Source of the DNA: Petrolisthes cinctipes
Lineage: Eukaryota > Arthropoda > Malacostraca > Decapoda > Porcellanidae
Direction: 5' to 3'
NCBI GenBank assembly: GCA_033782935.1
Contig: JAWQEG010003728.1
Location: 80,001-144,000, forward strand
DNA length: 64,000 nucleotides
The notes under the pieces were generated by a model. It ran no database searches and was not told the DNA's origin. It saw only the letters and a program-made list of their open reading frames with translations. How positions within the stretch are numbered: position 1 is the first letter of the stretch; the number at the start of each line of letters is the position of its first letter. Of this stretch, positions 9,881 through 19,783 are shown piece after piece. The position numbers were made by a program, and so were the translations under genes.

Positions 9881-10740
9881 TGAGATGCCCATATGTGGAT
9901 GATTATTATTGACCACAACTGTACAACATAGCAGAAGAATCAGAAGGGACAGAACCAAAAGATAGAGAACATAAGGACATGATGAGATGTTGTGACCTGT
10001 TAGAGAATTCACTTAAGGTGACAGAATTTTGTTGGTAGTAAATCGGGACCAACAGAGAGAGAGGGAGAGAGAGAGAGAGAGAATGGAAGGAAGAAAGGAA
10101 TGAATGAATGAGAGAGAGAGAATGGAAGGAAGAAAGGAAGGAATGAGAGAGAGAGAATGGAAGAATGAAGGTAAGAGAGAAGGTAAGAGAGAGAGAATGG
10201 AAGAATGAAGGTAAGAGAGAGAGAATGGAAGAATGAAGGTAAGAGAGAGAGAATGGAAGAATGAAGGTAAGAGAGAGAGAATGGAAGAATGAAGGTAAGA
10301 GAGAGAGAATGGAAGAATGAAGGTAAGAGAGAGAGAATGGAAGAAAGGAATGAATGAAGGAGAGAGAGAGAGAGAGAGAGAAATACAACAATGTAATTCC
10401 ATACAAACTTACAGTTGTAGTAGTAGTAGTAGTAGTAGTTGATGTTGTAGTAGTAGTAGTTGATGTTGTAGTGTAGTTGATGTTGTAGTAGTAGTAGTAG
10501 TAGTTGATGTTGTTGTTGTTGTTGATGGAAGGAAGAACACAGTGGACAACAAACAAACAATGAAGGTTCCTCAGTCTCTTGATACAACTCCACAACTCTG
10601 TAACAACAAATTTACAACCTATTTAATTTATGGATGAGCAAAGATATGTGAAGAAATTAATAATAACAATAATAATAATAATAAAAGTAATAATAATAAT
10701 AATAAAAGTAATAATAATAATAATAATAATAATGTCTCTA
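9860..10740. repeat. Duplicated block, copy 2
   Basis: Same order as copy 1 (2087-3520): conserved leader with the 42-codon open frame (9914-10039), (AG)n with GGAAGAATGAAGGTAAGAGA units, GTAGTAGTAG triplets, then a (AAT)n-AAAAGT satellite. The purine array is about a third of the length of that in copy 1, so the arrays have changed size since duplication. Confidence 0.85.
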
Positions 10741-10826
10741 TTACAACTCAACTCTACAACTCTCTTATAATAAAATACAACCTATTTTGATGGTAAATTG
10801 GAGGGCTAGGCAAATCTTTTAGGGTC

Positions 10827-10942
10827 AATTCCACACTGGTATTGGTTTGTTAGCATCCCAACCAACCACACTTGTAAGGCTTCATTATTTTCCAAAAGGT
10901 GAGTATCCACATTCACAAAATCTATCCAACAGTTAGATGATG

Positions 10943-11010
<68 letters not shown>

Positions 11011-11020
11011 CACTGTATAG
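10827..11020. mobile_element. Palindromic MITE fragment (GGTTTGTAAGC family) with (AAT)n
   Basis: The left arm AGGGTCAATTCCACACTGGT with GGTTTGTTAGC is present. The right arm has been replaced by an AAT run of about 75 bp (10937-11010). Confidence 0.7.
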
Positions 11021-11412
11021 TTTGAAGCAAATCCGAGGAGTTCTTATACAAAACGAGCGAAATCATAATGAAAGTGTCAGAAAATGATGTCACTGGCGTC
11101 TGTACAGTGTGGGTGAATGTGTTCCCGCCATGCCTCCCGCTCCTTCCCACTACCCAGTGTTGCCAGGTGCAAGGAAATTTCTGTTTTAGGGAATTTTGAA
11201 ATCTACACGGGGAAATTATATAAAGATTGTTCAAAAGTAAACAGGGAAAGTCTTACCAGAAGAAATACCAAAAAGACCGTCAATGTTCAAGAGTAAACAG
11301 GAAATTATTGAGGCATAAAGGGAAATTCTAAAGTTGAAGTTAGGGAAATTTCGTGTTTGACTCGCTCGTTTTTAGTGATTACGAGTTAACCACCAGCTTC
11401 AACACTCAGTCA
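11021..11412. other. probable DNA-transposon 5' region
   Basis: Contains the recurrent CAGTGTTGCCAGGTGCAAGG word and several GGGAAATT repeats. It leads into the Tigger-like remnant. No coding sequence is seen. Confidence 0.35.
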
Positions 11413-11706
11413 TGCCAGGTGGTGCATTTACAAAATGGAAGGCCATTTCCTTCGATATAAACAAGGAAGTTATTTCTCGGAAAGAGAAAGGAGAAGGAAA
11501 CACCAGCGTATGGTTAATAAAAGAAAACAAACGATGATCACGCACTATCTCCCCCCTACCACCTCCACCACCACGGATGCCGCCGACTCGTCTCAGCCAC
11601 ATGAGTCACCTGCCAAAACCTTAATACGAATTGTAATATGCATTTTACATACATCCCTGTACAGTAGGATTAAGGCAAGAAAAACCTTGAAAAGTATTTT
11701 ATGTTA
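11413..11706 (+). pseudogene. possible Tigger/pogo-type transposase remnant
   Basis: ATG 11413 opens a 37-codon frame with FDINKEVISRKEKGEGNTS, which resembles the N-terminal helix-turn-helix start of Tigger/jerky-type transposases (the KRKEKGEG pattern). It stops near 11535. The overlapping frame from 11435 continues to 11706 with KRKQTMITHYLPPTTSTTTD, which looks like the low-complexity C-terminal tail of the same proteins. The two parts lie almost against each other, so the catalytic core would have been deleted. Identification rests on two short motifs. Confidence 0.35.
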
Positions 11707-12097
11707 ATTTCAGGGACAATTTTGGTGATTGATCGACCAAATGTGATTTTCCCCATAGGTTACGTGTATCACATAGAACCATTTCACATAGAACGACGTC
11801 TTCTATCGACCTATTGGACGTTCTATACGAGACCGAGGTGTATTTACTGTCTCTATAGGTATTCGAAGCACACCTGGATACTTATTAGTGCTGGTGACTG
11901 TACCTTATGAGTGTGTACAGAAAGACAATAGTGTAGTTTGAGTAAGTTGTGTGTATGTAGAAATAAAATAGTACTGTAGTGTGTGTACCTTGTGTGTGTG
12001 TGTGTGTGGGAAGACCCCTAACACATCCATCCACCACTTGGCCTCCTCCCTACACGTTCCCTTGATGAAGGTGACGTGGTCTGGAGAACTGGTCACC
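11707..12097. other. spacer, no gene seen
   Basis: Mixed sequence with a GTTCTATACGAGACC / TTCACATAGAACGACG stretch that may be the 3' part of the same transposon, then (GT)n at 11985-12007. Confidence 0.35.
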
Positions 12098-12248
12098 GGT
12101 CACCTCCTCTGCTTCTGTCACCTCCTCTGTTTGTGTCACCTCCTCTGTTTCTGTCACCTCCTCTGCTTCCGTCACCTCCTCTGCTTCTGTCACCTCCTCT
12201 GTTTGTGTCACCTCCTCTGTTTGTGTCACCTCCTCTGTTTGTGTCACC
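12098..12248. repeat. 18-bp minisatellite GTCACCTCCTCTGTTTGT
   Basis: Eight to nine units in tandem. Read on the minus strand it gives six-residue EEVTQT/EEVTEA repeats inside a 155-codon frame. With no recognisable protein around it I treat it as a repeat. Confidence 0.8.
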
Positions 12249-12502
12249 ACCACACCCTGGGGTATGGTGGCTGCCTGCAAGGATATCAGTGGAGGGTCAG
12301 TTGTGGCTGAGAAAATGTACAAAATGAGGGAGAAAATAGCCTGACATAAGCAGAAGGTCCTGTGGTAAGGGAGAAAATGTATTGTTAGTGCCAGGCAGCA
12401 ATCAAACACCATATGGCACAAAACACACAATACAAAGGAATAGTTTGAGAAAGAACCAGAGATATTACGGACACACACAAACAAAGGAAAGAATGAATAC
12501 TG
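12249..12502. other. spacer, no gene seen
   Basis: Ordinary sequence between the minisatellite and the MITE. No recognisable coding content. Confidence 0.4.
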
Positions 12503-12504
12503 TA

Positions 12505-12717
12505 CAGCCACAATCAAATATCCACCAACAATATCCTTCCATCGTAGTAAATATCTTGGTAATAAAGAACAACACGTGTATGAATTTGCACCACCTCATA
12601 ATAATAATTGAGGGGATTGAGTTGACATAAGGTGTTGTTGTATGATTATATATTGATATGATACTGATTTATTTGTACGATGGAAGGAAAGTGCTGGTGG
12701 ATATTTGATTGTGACTG
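12505..12717. mobile_element. 213-bp TA-flanked MITE (CAGCCACAATC family, copy 1)
   Basis: CAGCCACAATCAAATATCCA at the left pairs with its reverse complement at the right, with TA at both ends. A second full copy lies in the GTF3C3-like intron (42277-42486); fragments are at 49851-49890 and 56071-56270. Confidence 0.85.
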
Positions 12718-13049
12718 TACATAGGAGTCAATAATAATTAATAATATATAGGAATGGTCAATGTTGTGTTAGTAATGATAATATAATGTTGACAGTGTAA
12801 GTACAGTACAGTATCTCTGTCACAATAAGCTTCAATACTAACCAAACTTATAATACATACAATACGACACAAGATATTATGAAAAAAAAATAATAATAAA
12901 TAAATAAAAAAATATATATATAAAAACAATGGCCTGGGGAGTCTATTATAAAAAGGAAAAAAAAAATTACAAATATGAATTAAAAATGATAGTGTTTTAA
13001 TGGTGTCAATATAAGTCCCGTACCCTTGTCATGAAAACTTCAATATGTA
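12718..13049. other. AT-rich spacer
   Basis: A/T-rich with several A-runs. No gene or element identified. Confidence 0.4.
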
Positions 13050-13107
13050 CACTCGCGGTCAGAAATTGTGTCCCGATCCCCTGGCAAGATGAATCGCAAA
13101 CAGCCTA

Positions 13108-13516
13108 TAGTCAAACCAGAATATACTGAGCCCTAGGGTGGGGTCCGGATTAAGAGCGGCATTGCCAAATCATCACCAAAACAAACCCATATCGTTAAAA
13201 TTTTAATGCATTAGCCAATTTGTAGTAGTTCTAAGTATTCAATATATAATACAATGTTAAAAAGAAGTATTTATAATGATGAGTTAGGTTCATTGTAAGT
13301 ATATTGACAACAACTCTATACAACATGTGACATGCTATTTTGTACATGTTGCCACATCTCCTGTGACAAAGGGTTAATGGCGGGTCAAGGACACGTGTAC
13401 TCATGTCAGTCACCTGGTCATTCTCGCACCATGTGGGTATGTTTTGGTGGTGATTTGGCAACGCTGCTCTTAATCCTCGACCCTACCCGAAGGCTCAGTA
13501 TATTCTGGTTTGACTA
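13108..13516. mobile_element. 409-bp TA-flanked MITE nested in element A
   Basis: Inverted ends begin TAGTCAAACCAGAATATACT, with TA at 13106-13107 and 13517-13518. Copy B of the host element has the same site uninterrupted near 45963 (read in reverse), with a single TA, so both the boundaries and the target duplication are confirmed within the window. A longer relative is at 35362-35964. Confidence 0.92.
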
Positions 13517-13790
13517 TAGCTTTGAACAATAACTGTGCGTCTGCCTACAACACACATTTGTTCCAATAATCAAAGCTTGGCTGGTTGCAATTCATCGTGC
13601 CAAGGGATCAGGACAAAAATTTTGTTTATATAAAAACAATTTATTATATAAATAATTTTTTTTATATAATTTTTTTTTTTTATATGTTACTGGACTGGAA
13701 GACCTACATCACACCACAACTGCTCGTTGCCTGGTTCGACCCCGAAAAGGATGCGAGGAGAGACCAAGACCTGGTCGGTTTTTGAGTGTA

Positions 13791-14065
13791 CAGTGTGTTA
13801 TGAAGCTCCAGATTCCCTCTTTAACATATTGGGCCGTCTGCACCAATCAAGGATCATTACAAGTTTACAAGATAGCCAATCCTTGAGTGTTGTGGTTTTG
13901 ACGTAGGTTTCTCAAAGAGTATATATAGCGAGAAAAGCCGGTGCTCAATGTCATTCTTCCAGCATTTCTCAAATTTAATTGTTCTGTGTGAGGCCCATTT
14001 CTCTCCCTTCTGTAACTGGACTAATTGTATCAGACTGGCATTAATTCGGTTAAGTATTATTGTTA
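13791..14065. other. conserved core of the satellite-carrying element
   Basis: About 275 bp of non-repetitive sequence retained with few changes in copies A and B. It contains TATATATAGCGAGAAAAGCC, a TATA-like box followed by a possible leader. It could be a promoter or a terminal part of the ancestral transposon. No open frame of note. Confidence 0.5.
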
Positions 14066-14069
14066 CTAT

Positions 14070-14483
14070 AAAAAAAAAATTTATATAAACTTTTTTTTAT
14101 ATAAATTTTTTTATATAAAAAATTTTTCATATAAATTTTTTTTATATAATTTTTTTTTTAAATAAAGTTTTTTTATATAAAAAAATTTTTTTATATAAAA
14201 AATTTTTTATATAAAAAATTTTTTATGTAAAAATATTTTTATATAAAAATTTTTTATATAAATTTTTTTTATAAATGTTTTTATATATACATTTTTTTTA
14301 TATAAAATTTTTTTATATAAAAATTTTTTATATAAAAAAATTTTATATAAAAATTTTTTATATAAAATTTTTTATATAAATTTTTTTATATATAAAATTT
14401 TTTTATATAGAAATTGTTTATATAAAAATTTTTTATATAAAATTTTTTTTATATAAAATTTTTTTTTATATAAATATTTGTTA
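14070..14483. repeat. AT-rich satellite, left block of element A
   Basis: Tandem TATATAAAA/TTTTTT units of about 15 bp with varying homopolymer length. The pattern is close to self-complementary. Confidence 0.9.
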
Positions 14484-14485
14484 TA

Positions 14486-15423
14486 CAGGGTGTCCGGAAT
14501 TTTTTGCCCGAAAATTTGGCAAATGCATCCTTTATTAATTCTGAAAAGAAAATACTCTATTGATGTTGTCTTTTTTTTTCTCTAGTTTAGCGGTAATTGA
14601 GACATTTAAATGTGTGACAGAACGTTAGGTAATGTACACAGAGGCAGCCCCGCAGCCCGTTGAGTTGCCAAGTCGGAATGAACGTACATTTTATTTCAAA
14701 TTTTACACGTTCTTCTCAAAACTGTGTTATACTTATCAATCAATAATCATTAGACAGGACATTTTTATACAAGAGTATGTCACTTGAAAACAGGGTAGGC
14801 TTCATAAAGTTCAAGAAATTCGAATAAAATAAGTAGGTTATACGGCAGATGGCACCCGAGGGGTGGAGAGATTTCCCGCCTCACCGCCTGCCACAGTCAC
14901 TGCCACACCTGGAGCCGTAATCACAAAAACAAAGTTCACTCTTAACTTAAAATTTTGTTCGTAAGCATTTATTCATGGCAAGGACTAGGACCCGGCACTG
15001 CTTCGAAATCTTAATAAAAGCTCACACAAATAGAATAGCAAAACCATTCACTGCTTCGAAATGAACCTGAAACACTATGGTGAGGTCAGAATTGCAAACA
15101 TACGAACAAGTCCAAACTCTAAAATGCTTTGTGAATACCGGCCCTGACACCCAGCAGCATTCTCCTGTAGCGAGGGTGGAAGGAAGAAGTATTCTACGGC
15201 GTTCTCCCACTCATTTCACTACAATGCCATTCACCTTCACCAACGCTGAGTACACAGATATGATGCTCATCTACGGCTTTTGTGGATGGAGTGCTGAAGC
15301 ATCAGTGAGGGAATACCGCTAAACTAGAGAAAAAAAAAGACAACATCAATAGAGTATTTTCTTTTCAGAATTAATGAAGGATGCATTTGCCAAATTTTCG
15401 GGCAAAAAATTCCGGACACCCTG
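14486..15423 (+). mobile_element. Deleted mariner-like element with ~110-bp TIRs
   Basis: CAGGGTGTCCGGAATTTTTT begins a 111-bp left TIR that is matched almost perfectly by 15314-15423. TA flanks both sides (14484-14485, 15424-15425). The interior of about 700 bp keeps only the first codons of a transposase. It is inserted in the satellite of element A. Confidence 0.92.
15224..15322 (+). pseudogene. mariner-type transposase, N-terminal 32 codons only
   Basis: ATG at 15224 starts FTNAEYTDMMLIYGFCGWSA and EASVREYR, the well-known opening of mariner-like transposases with an N-terminal helix-turn-helix (DUF4817-like). The TAA stop at 15320 lies inside the right TIR, so internal deletion joined the first helices straight to the terminal repeat. 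All catalytic Asp residues are missing. The fragment could give a short DNA-binding-type peptide but no transposase activity. Confidence 0.8.
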
Positions 15424-15425
15424 TA

Positions 15426-17190
15426 TATAAAAAAAAAATTTATATAAAATTTTTTGTATATAAAATTTTTTTTATATAATTTTTTTTTTAAATAAAATTT
15501 TTTTTATATAAAATTTTTTTTATATAAAATTTTCTTTATATAAAATTTTTTTTTTATAATTTCTTTTTTATATAATTTTTTTATATAAAATTTTTTTTAT
15601 ATAAAATTTTTTTTATATAAAATTTTATTTATATAAATTTTTTTTTATATAAATTTTTTTTATATAAAATTTTTTTTTTATAAAATTTTTTTATATAAAA
15701 TTTTTTTTATATAAAAATTTTTTATATAAAATTTTTTTTATATAAAAATTTTTTTATATAAAAATTTTTTATATAAAAATTTTTTATATAAAAAAATTTA
15801 TATAAAAAAATTTTTATATAAAAAAATTTATATAAAAAAAAATTATATAAAAAAAAGTTTATATAATTTTTTTTTTTTAATTATAAAATATAAAATTATT
15901 TTTATATAAAATTATTATATAAAATTTTTTTTACATAAAATTTTTTACATAAAATTTTTTTTATATAAAATTTTTTTTATATAAATTTTTTTTTATATAA
16001 ATTTTTTTTTATATAAAAAATTTTTTTATATAAATTTTTTTTATATAAAATTTTTTTTATATAAAAATTTTTTTATATAAATTTTTTTTTATATAAATTT
16101 TTTTTTATATAAATTTTTTTTATATAAAATTTTTTTTTTATATAATTTTTTTTATATAAAATTTTTTTTATATAAAAATTTTCTATAAAAATTTTTTTTA
16201 TATAAAATTTTTTTTATATAAAATTTTTTTTATATAAAAATTTATATAAAAATTTTTTATATAAAAAAATTTTTATAAAAAAAATTTTATATAAAAAAAT
16301 TTATATAAAAAAAAATTATATAAAAAAGTTTATATAAATTTTTTTTTTTAATTATAAAATATAAAATTATTTTTATATAAAATTATTTTTATATAAAATT
16401 ATTTTTATATAAATTTTTTTTATATAAATTTTTTTTTATATAATTTTTTTTATATAAAAATTTTTTTTATTTAAATTTTTTATATAAAATTTTTTTTTAT
16501 AAATTTTTTTTTATATAAATTTTTTTTTATATAAAATTTTTTTTATATAAAATTTTTTTATATAAAAATTTTTTATATAAAATTTTTTTTATATAAAATT
16601 TTTTTATATAAAAATTTTTTTATATAAAATTTTTTTTATATAAAATTTTTTTTATATAAAATTTTTTTTATATAAAATTTTTTTTATATAAAATTTTTTT
16701 ATATAAAATTTTTTTATATAAAAAAAATTTTTATATAAAATTTTTTAATATAAAAATTTTTTTATATAAAAAAATTTTTATATAAAAATTTTTTATATAC
16801 AAATTTTTTTATATAAATTTTTTATATAAAATTTATTTTTATATAAAAAAAATTTTATATAAAATTTTTTTTATATAAAATTTTTTTTATATAAAATTTT
16901 TTTTATATAAAAATTTTTGTATATAAAAATTTTTGTATATAAAAATTTTTGTATATAAAAATTTTTGTATATAAAAATTTTTGTATATAAAAAATTTTTT
17001 TATATAAAAAATTTTTTATATAAAAAATTTTTTATATGAAATTTATTTTATATAAAATTTTTTTTATATAAAATTTTTTTTATATAAAATTTTTTTTATA
17101 TAAAATTTTTTTTATTTAAATTTTTTTTATATAAAAATTTTGTTATATAAAATTTTTTTTATATAAAATTTTTTTTATATAAAATTTTTT
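15426..17190. repeat. AT-rich satellite, right block of element A
   Basis: About 1.8 kb of TATATAAAA/TTTTTT units. Sub-blocks such as TATATAAAAATTTTTG repeats near 16912-16990 point to recent local amplification. Confidence 0.9.
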
Positions 17191-17311
17191 TTATAAGGTT
17201 TGAACAACTGTGCGTCTCCCTACAACACACATTTGTTCGAATCATCAAAGCTTGGCTAGTTGCGATTCATCGTGCCAAGGGATCAAGACACAATTTCTGA
17301 CCGCGAGTGTA

Positions 17312-17547
17312 CTAACAAAACATATCATACAAACAGAACACACATCCTTGCAACATCAGGAGTCAATGGAGGCTTTGTTTGGCAATTCTTCATACTCTAT
17401 GTTTAGTATTCAACAACAACAACAACAACATAAGCCAAGTGTACAGTCATCCAAAGAAGATTATGATTATGGTCGGGTTTTCAAAGTGGTCTGTCTGGTC
17501 ATAAGTATATTCTTGATCCAAGCAACAGACCACCATTGTTTTTGTTG
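17312..17547 (+). other. open frame with poly-Gln, possible exon fragment
   Basis: The frame ending at 17547 contains QTEHTSLQHQESMEALFGN, a Q6 run, and a Lys/Glu/Asp/Tyr-rich tail (SSKEDYDYGRVF). This is more coding-like than the surrounding DNA. Its upstream part belongs to element A, so any real exon would begin after 17311. No splice sites or family can be assigned. Confidence 0.3.
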
Positions 17548-17551
17548 ATGA

Positions 17552-18462
17552 GCAAATGATTCCTGCATGTAAACTATTCCAAGCAAATGATTCCTCCATG
17601 CAAACTATTCCAAGCAAATGATTCCTCCATGTAAACTATTCCCAGCAAATGATTCCTCCATGTAAACTATTCCAAGCAAATGATTCCTCCATGCAAACTA
17701 TTCCAAGCAAATGATTCCTCCATGTAAACTATTCCAAGCAAATGATTCCTCCATGTAAACTATTCCAAGCAAATGATTCCTCCATGTAAACTATTCCAAG
17801 CAAATGATTCCTCCATGTAAACTATTCCAAGCAAATGATTCCTCCATGCAAACTATTCCAAGCAAATGATTCCTCCATGTAAACTATTCCAAGCAAATGA
17901 TTCCTCCATGCAAACTATTCCAAGCAAATGATTCCTCCATGTAAACTATTCCAAGCAAATGATTCCTCCATGCAAACTATTCCAAGCAAATGATTCCTCC
18001 ATGTAAACTATTCCAAGCAAATTAATCCTCCATGCAAACTATTCCAAGCAAATGATTCCTCCATGTAAACTATTCCAAGCAAATTATTCCTCCATGCAAA
18101 CTATTCCAAGCAAATGATTCCTCCATGCAAACTATCCCAAGCAAATGATTCCTCCATGCAAACTATCCCAAGCAAATGATTCCTCCATGTAAACTATTCC
18201 TAGCAAATGATTCCTCCATGCAAACTATTCCAAGCAAATGATTCCTCCATGCAAACTATTCCAAGCAAATGATTCCTCCATGCAAACTATCCCAAGCAAA
18301 TGATTCCTCCATGTAAACTATTCCAAGCAAATGATTCCTCCATGCAAACTATTCCCAGCAAATGATTCCTCCATGTAAACTATTCCAAGCAAATGATTCC
18401 TCCATGCAAACTATTCCCAGCAAATGATTCCTCCATGTAAACTATTCCCAGCAACAGACCAC
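17552..18462 (+). repeat. 30-bp satellite derived from a TTAA-type MITE end
   Basis: About thirty units of CAAATGATTCCTCCATG(T/C) followed by AAACTATTCCAAG. The monomer equals the terminal segment of the TTAA-type MITEs (GATTCCTCCAAACTATTCC) with CAAA changed to CATGTAAA. T/C variants alternate in places, suggesting amplification of two-unit blocks. Units abut with no unique spacers, so it is not a CRISPR array. Confidence 0.9.
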
Positions 18463-18610
18463 CAAGTGCTACTTCTCCCCATATTCTTCAATACACTTTT
18501 GTACGTTCTTTTTTTTTTTTTTTATAAATTCCTGCGGCACATATTCGTGTATCTTACACACACACACACACACACACCTACACACACACACACACACACC
18601 TACACACACA
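18463..18610. repeat. spacer and (CA)n
   Basis: Ends in CACACACACACCTACACACA, into which the following retrotransposon inserted. Confidence 0.7.
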
Positions 18611-18913
18611 ACTGAACTGGGATATTGTGCTGAACGGACGTGCTTGAGACAGCTCCGGTGTTGAGTGCACTCTTTTGTCTGAGCCTCTACACACTGAACA
18701 TATCTTGCATATAAGAGGGAAGTTTAGACACCTGGCAACATCAGTGGCTTATTGCTGGAGCGAAATGTGTATCTAGAGTGACTTTATTGAAGGTAACTCT
18801 TGAGAACATTATCGTATTGATTTGACTGTCGGTAGTAAACAAACAGCTGTGGCAACTCGAATACCTACCCACCAACTCGAGACCTTGAATCCAGAGATCA
18901 TACAGACAGTATA

Positions 18914-19684
18914 ATGGCACAGGAGCAAGGGTCAGGATTGGAGAATCTAGTGAAGACAAAGGTAGAAGAAGAACTTGCGAATATTACTAGTATTATTGAA
19001 GCGAAGGAAACCAGGAGTGTGAGCAAGACGGTCAAGGATGTGGCAGCCGTGATATTGCCTGGCCTGGCTAACATTATAGCAGTAGCTGTGGCCACGGCAG
19101 TATCCAGTGTCATCAAAGAATTTAATGATAGGCTGGAGAGTAAGGCAGCCGAAATGCAGCGGATATCCCTCCTTAACACATTTGAAAATGACAAGCTGGA
19201 GCAGTACAGTCGACGGGAAAACCTGCGTATTTCTGGGCTGGAGGAAGAGGATGATGAAACCGAGGAAGTGCTCGAAGCCAAAATCATTGAACTTGCTCAG
19301 GATATTGGAGTGAAGATCAAGTCGAATGACATATCGTTGGCTCACCGTATGGGGCGGAACAGAGAAGAAGGTAGGCCCGTGATTGTGAGACTTTGCCATA
19401 GGAAAAAAAAGAATGAAATAGTGATCAACAAGAAAAAGCTTAAAGAAAAACATAGAAAGGTGTATGTAAACGAGGATTTAACCTCGTTGAGGGCTAGAAT
19501 GATAAGTGTAGTAAAGGAGCATAAAGCAGTGAAAAATGTGACCACAAGAGATGGGAGCATTTTAGCCTGGCTCAATAGTGGAGGCAGACCTGTGGTTGTA
19601 AATAATCCTTTTGATTTACATAAGGTGGGAATTGCCTCTCCCGACTGGAGGAAGCTTAATTTGGATCACTTAATCAAGTGCTAG
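18914..19684 (+). CDS. retrotransposon ORF1 protein (L1 ORF1-like)
   Basis: The 256-residue protein is predicted to bind the element's RNA as an ORF1p-type chaperone. An N-terminal region has a helical, Ala/Val-rich stretch (about residues 40-75). A short coiled coil leads to the hallmark NDKLEQYSRRENLRISGLEE (about 95-115), the start of an RRM-like fold in L1-type ORF1 proteins. ISLAHRMGRNREEGRPVIVR (about 143-163) and a basic C-terminal domain follow. ATG 18914 is the first in-frame start after the leader. The TAG stop is followed in the same frame by open sequence running into ORF2. The frame is intact. The ORF1-type assignment is from motif recognition. Confidence 0.85.
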   Translation: MAQEQGSGLENLVKTKVEEELANITSIIEAKETRSVSKTVKDVAAVILPGLANIIAVAVATAVSSVIKEFNDRLESKAAEMQRISLLNTFENDKLEQYSRRENLRISGLEEEDDETEEVLEAKIIELAQDIGVKIKSNDISLAHRMGRNREEGRPVIVRLCHRKKKNEIVINKKKLKEKHRKVYVNEDLTSLRARMISVVKEHKAVKNVTTRDGSILAWLNSGGRPVVVNNPFDLHKVGIASPDWRKLNLDHLIKC

Positions 19685-19783
19685 GATAGTGCTGGTGCAC
19701 AGCATAGACCTGGGCACAATGTTGCCCATGCTCCACTTCAAAGAAGACCTATACCGTGTGGTCCACACAAATTATATCTTGAT

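Larger units (their letters stand above)
13050..17309. mobile_element. Satellite-carrying TIR element, copy A (4.26 kb)
   Basis: The ends are perfect inverted copies of CACTCGCGGTCAGAAATTGT, with TA at 13048-13049 and 17310-17311. Inside each end lies a conserved subterminal domain (GCAATTCATCGTGCCAAGGG and ACAACACACATTTGTTC). The body is a TATATAAAA/TTTTT satellite of 15-16-bp units, about 3 kb in two blocks. A unique ~275-bp core (13791-14065) is shared, inverted, with copy B (45517-45800). Two other DNA transposons sit inside: 13108-13516 and 14486-15423. No transposase of its own is visible, so it is non-autonomous. The TA duplication points to Tc1/mariner-type mobilisation (inference). 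Confidence 0.85.

Noticed and set aside
9221..9912. A functional Ty3/gypsy element
   Set aside because: No LTRs, reverse transcriptase or gag; frame changes and a missing catalytic Asp.
12050..12517. 155-codon minus-strand frame with EEVTQT repeats as a repeat protein
   Set aside because: The repeat equals the 18-bp minisatellite, and the rest of the frame has no recognisable domain.
13700..13790. tRNA-like box (CTGGTTCGACCCC)
   Set aside because: No matching A box or cloverleaf could be traced by eye.
17552..18462. 30-bp direct repeats resembling a CRISPR array
   Set aside because: Units abut without unique spacers, the host is an animal, and the monomer is a MITE end.
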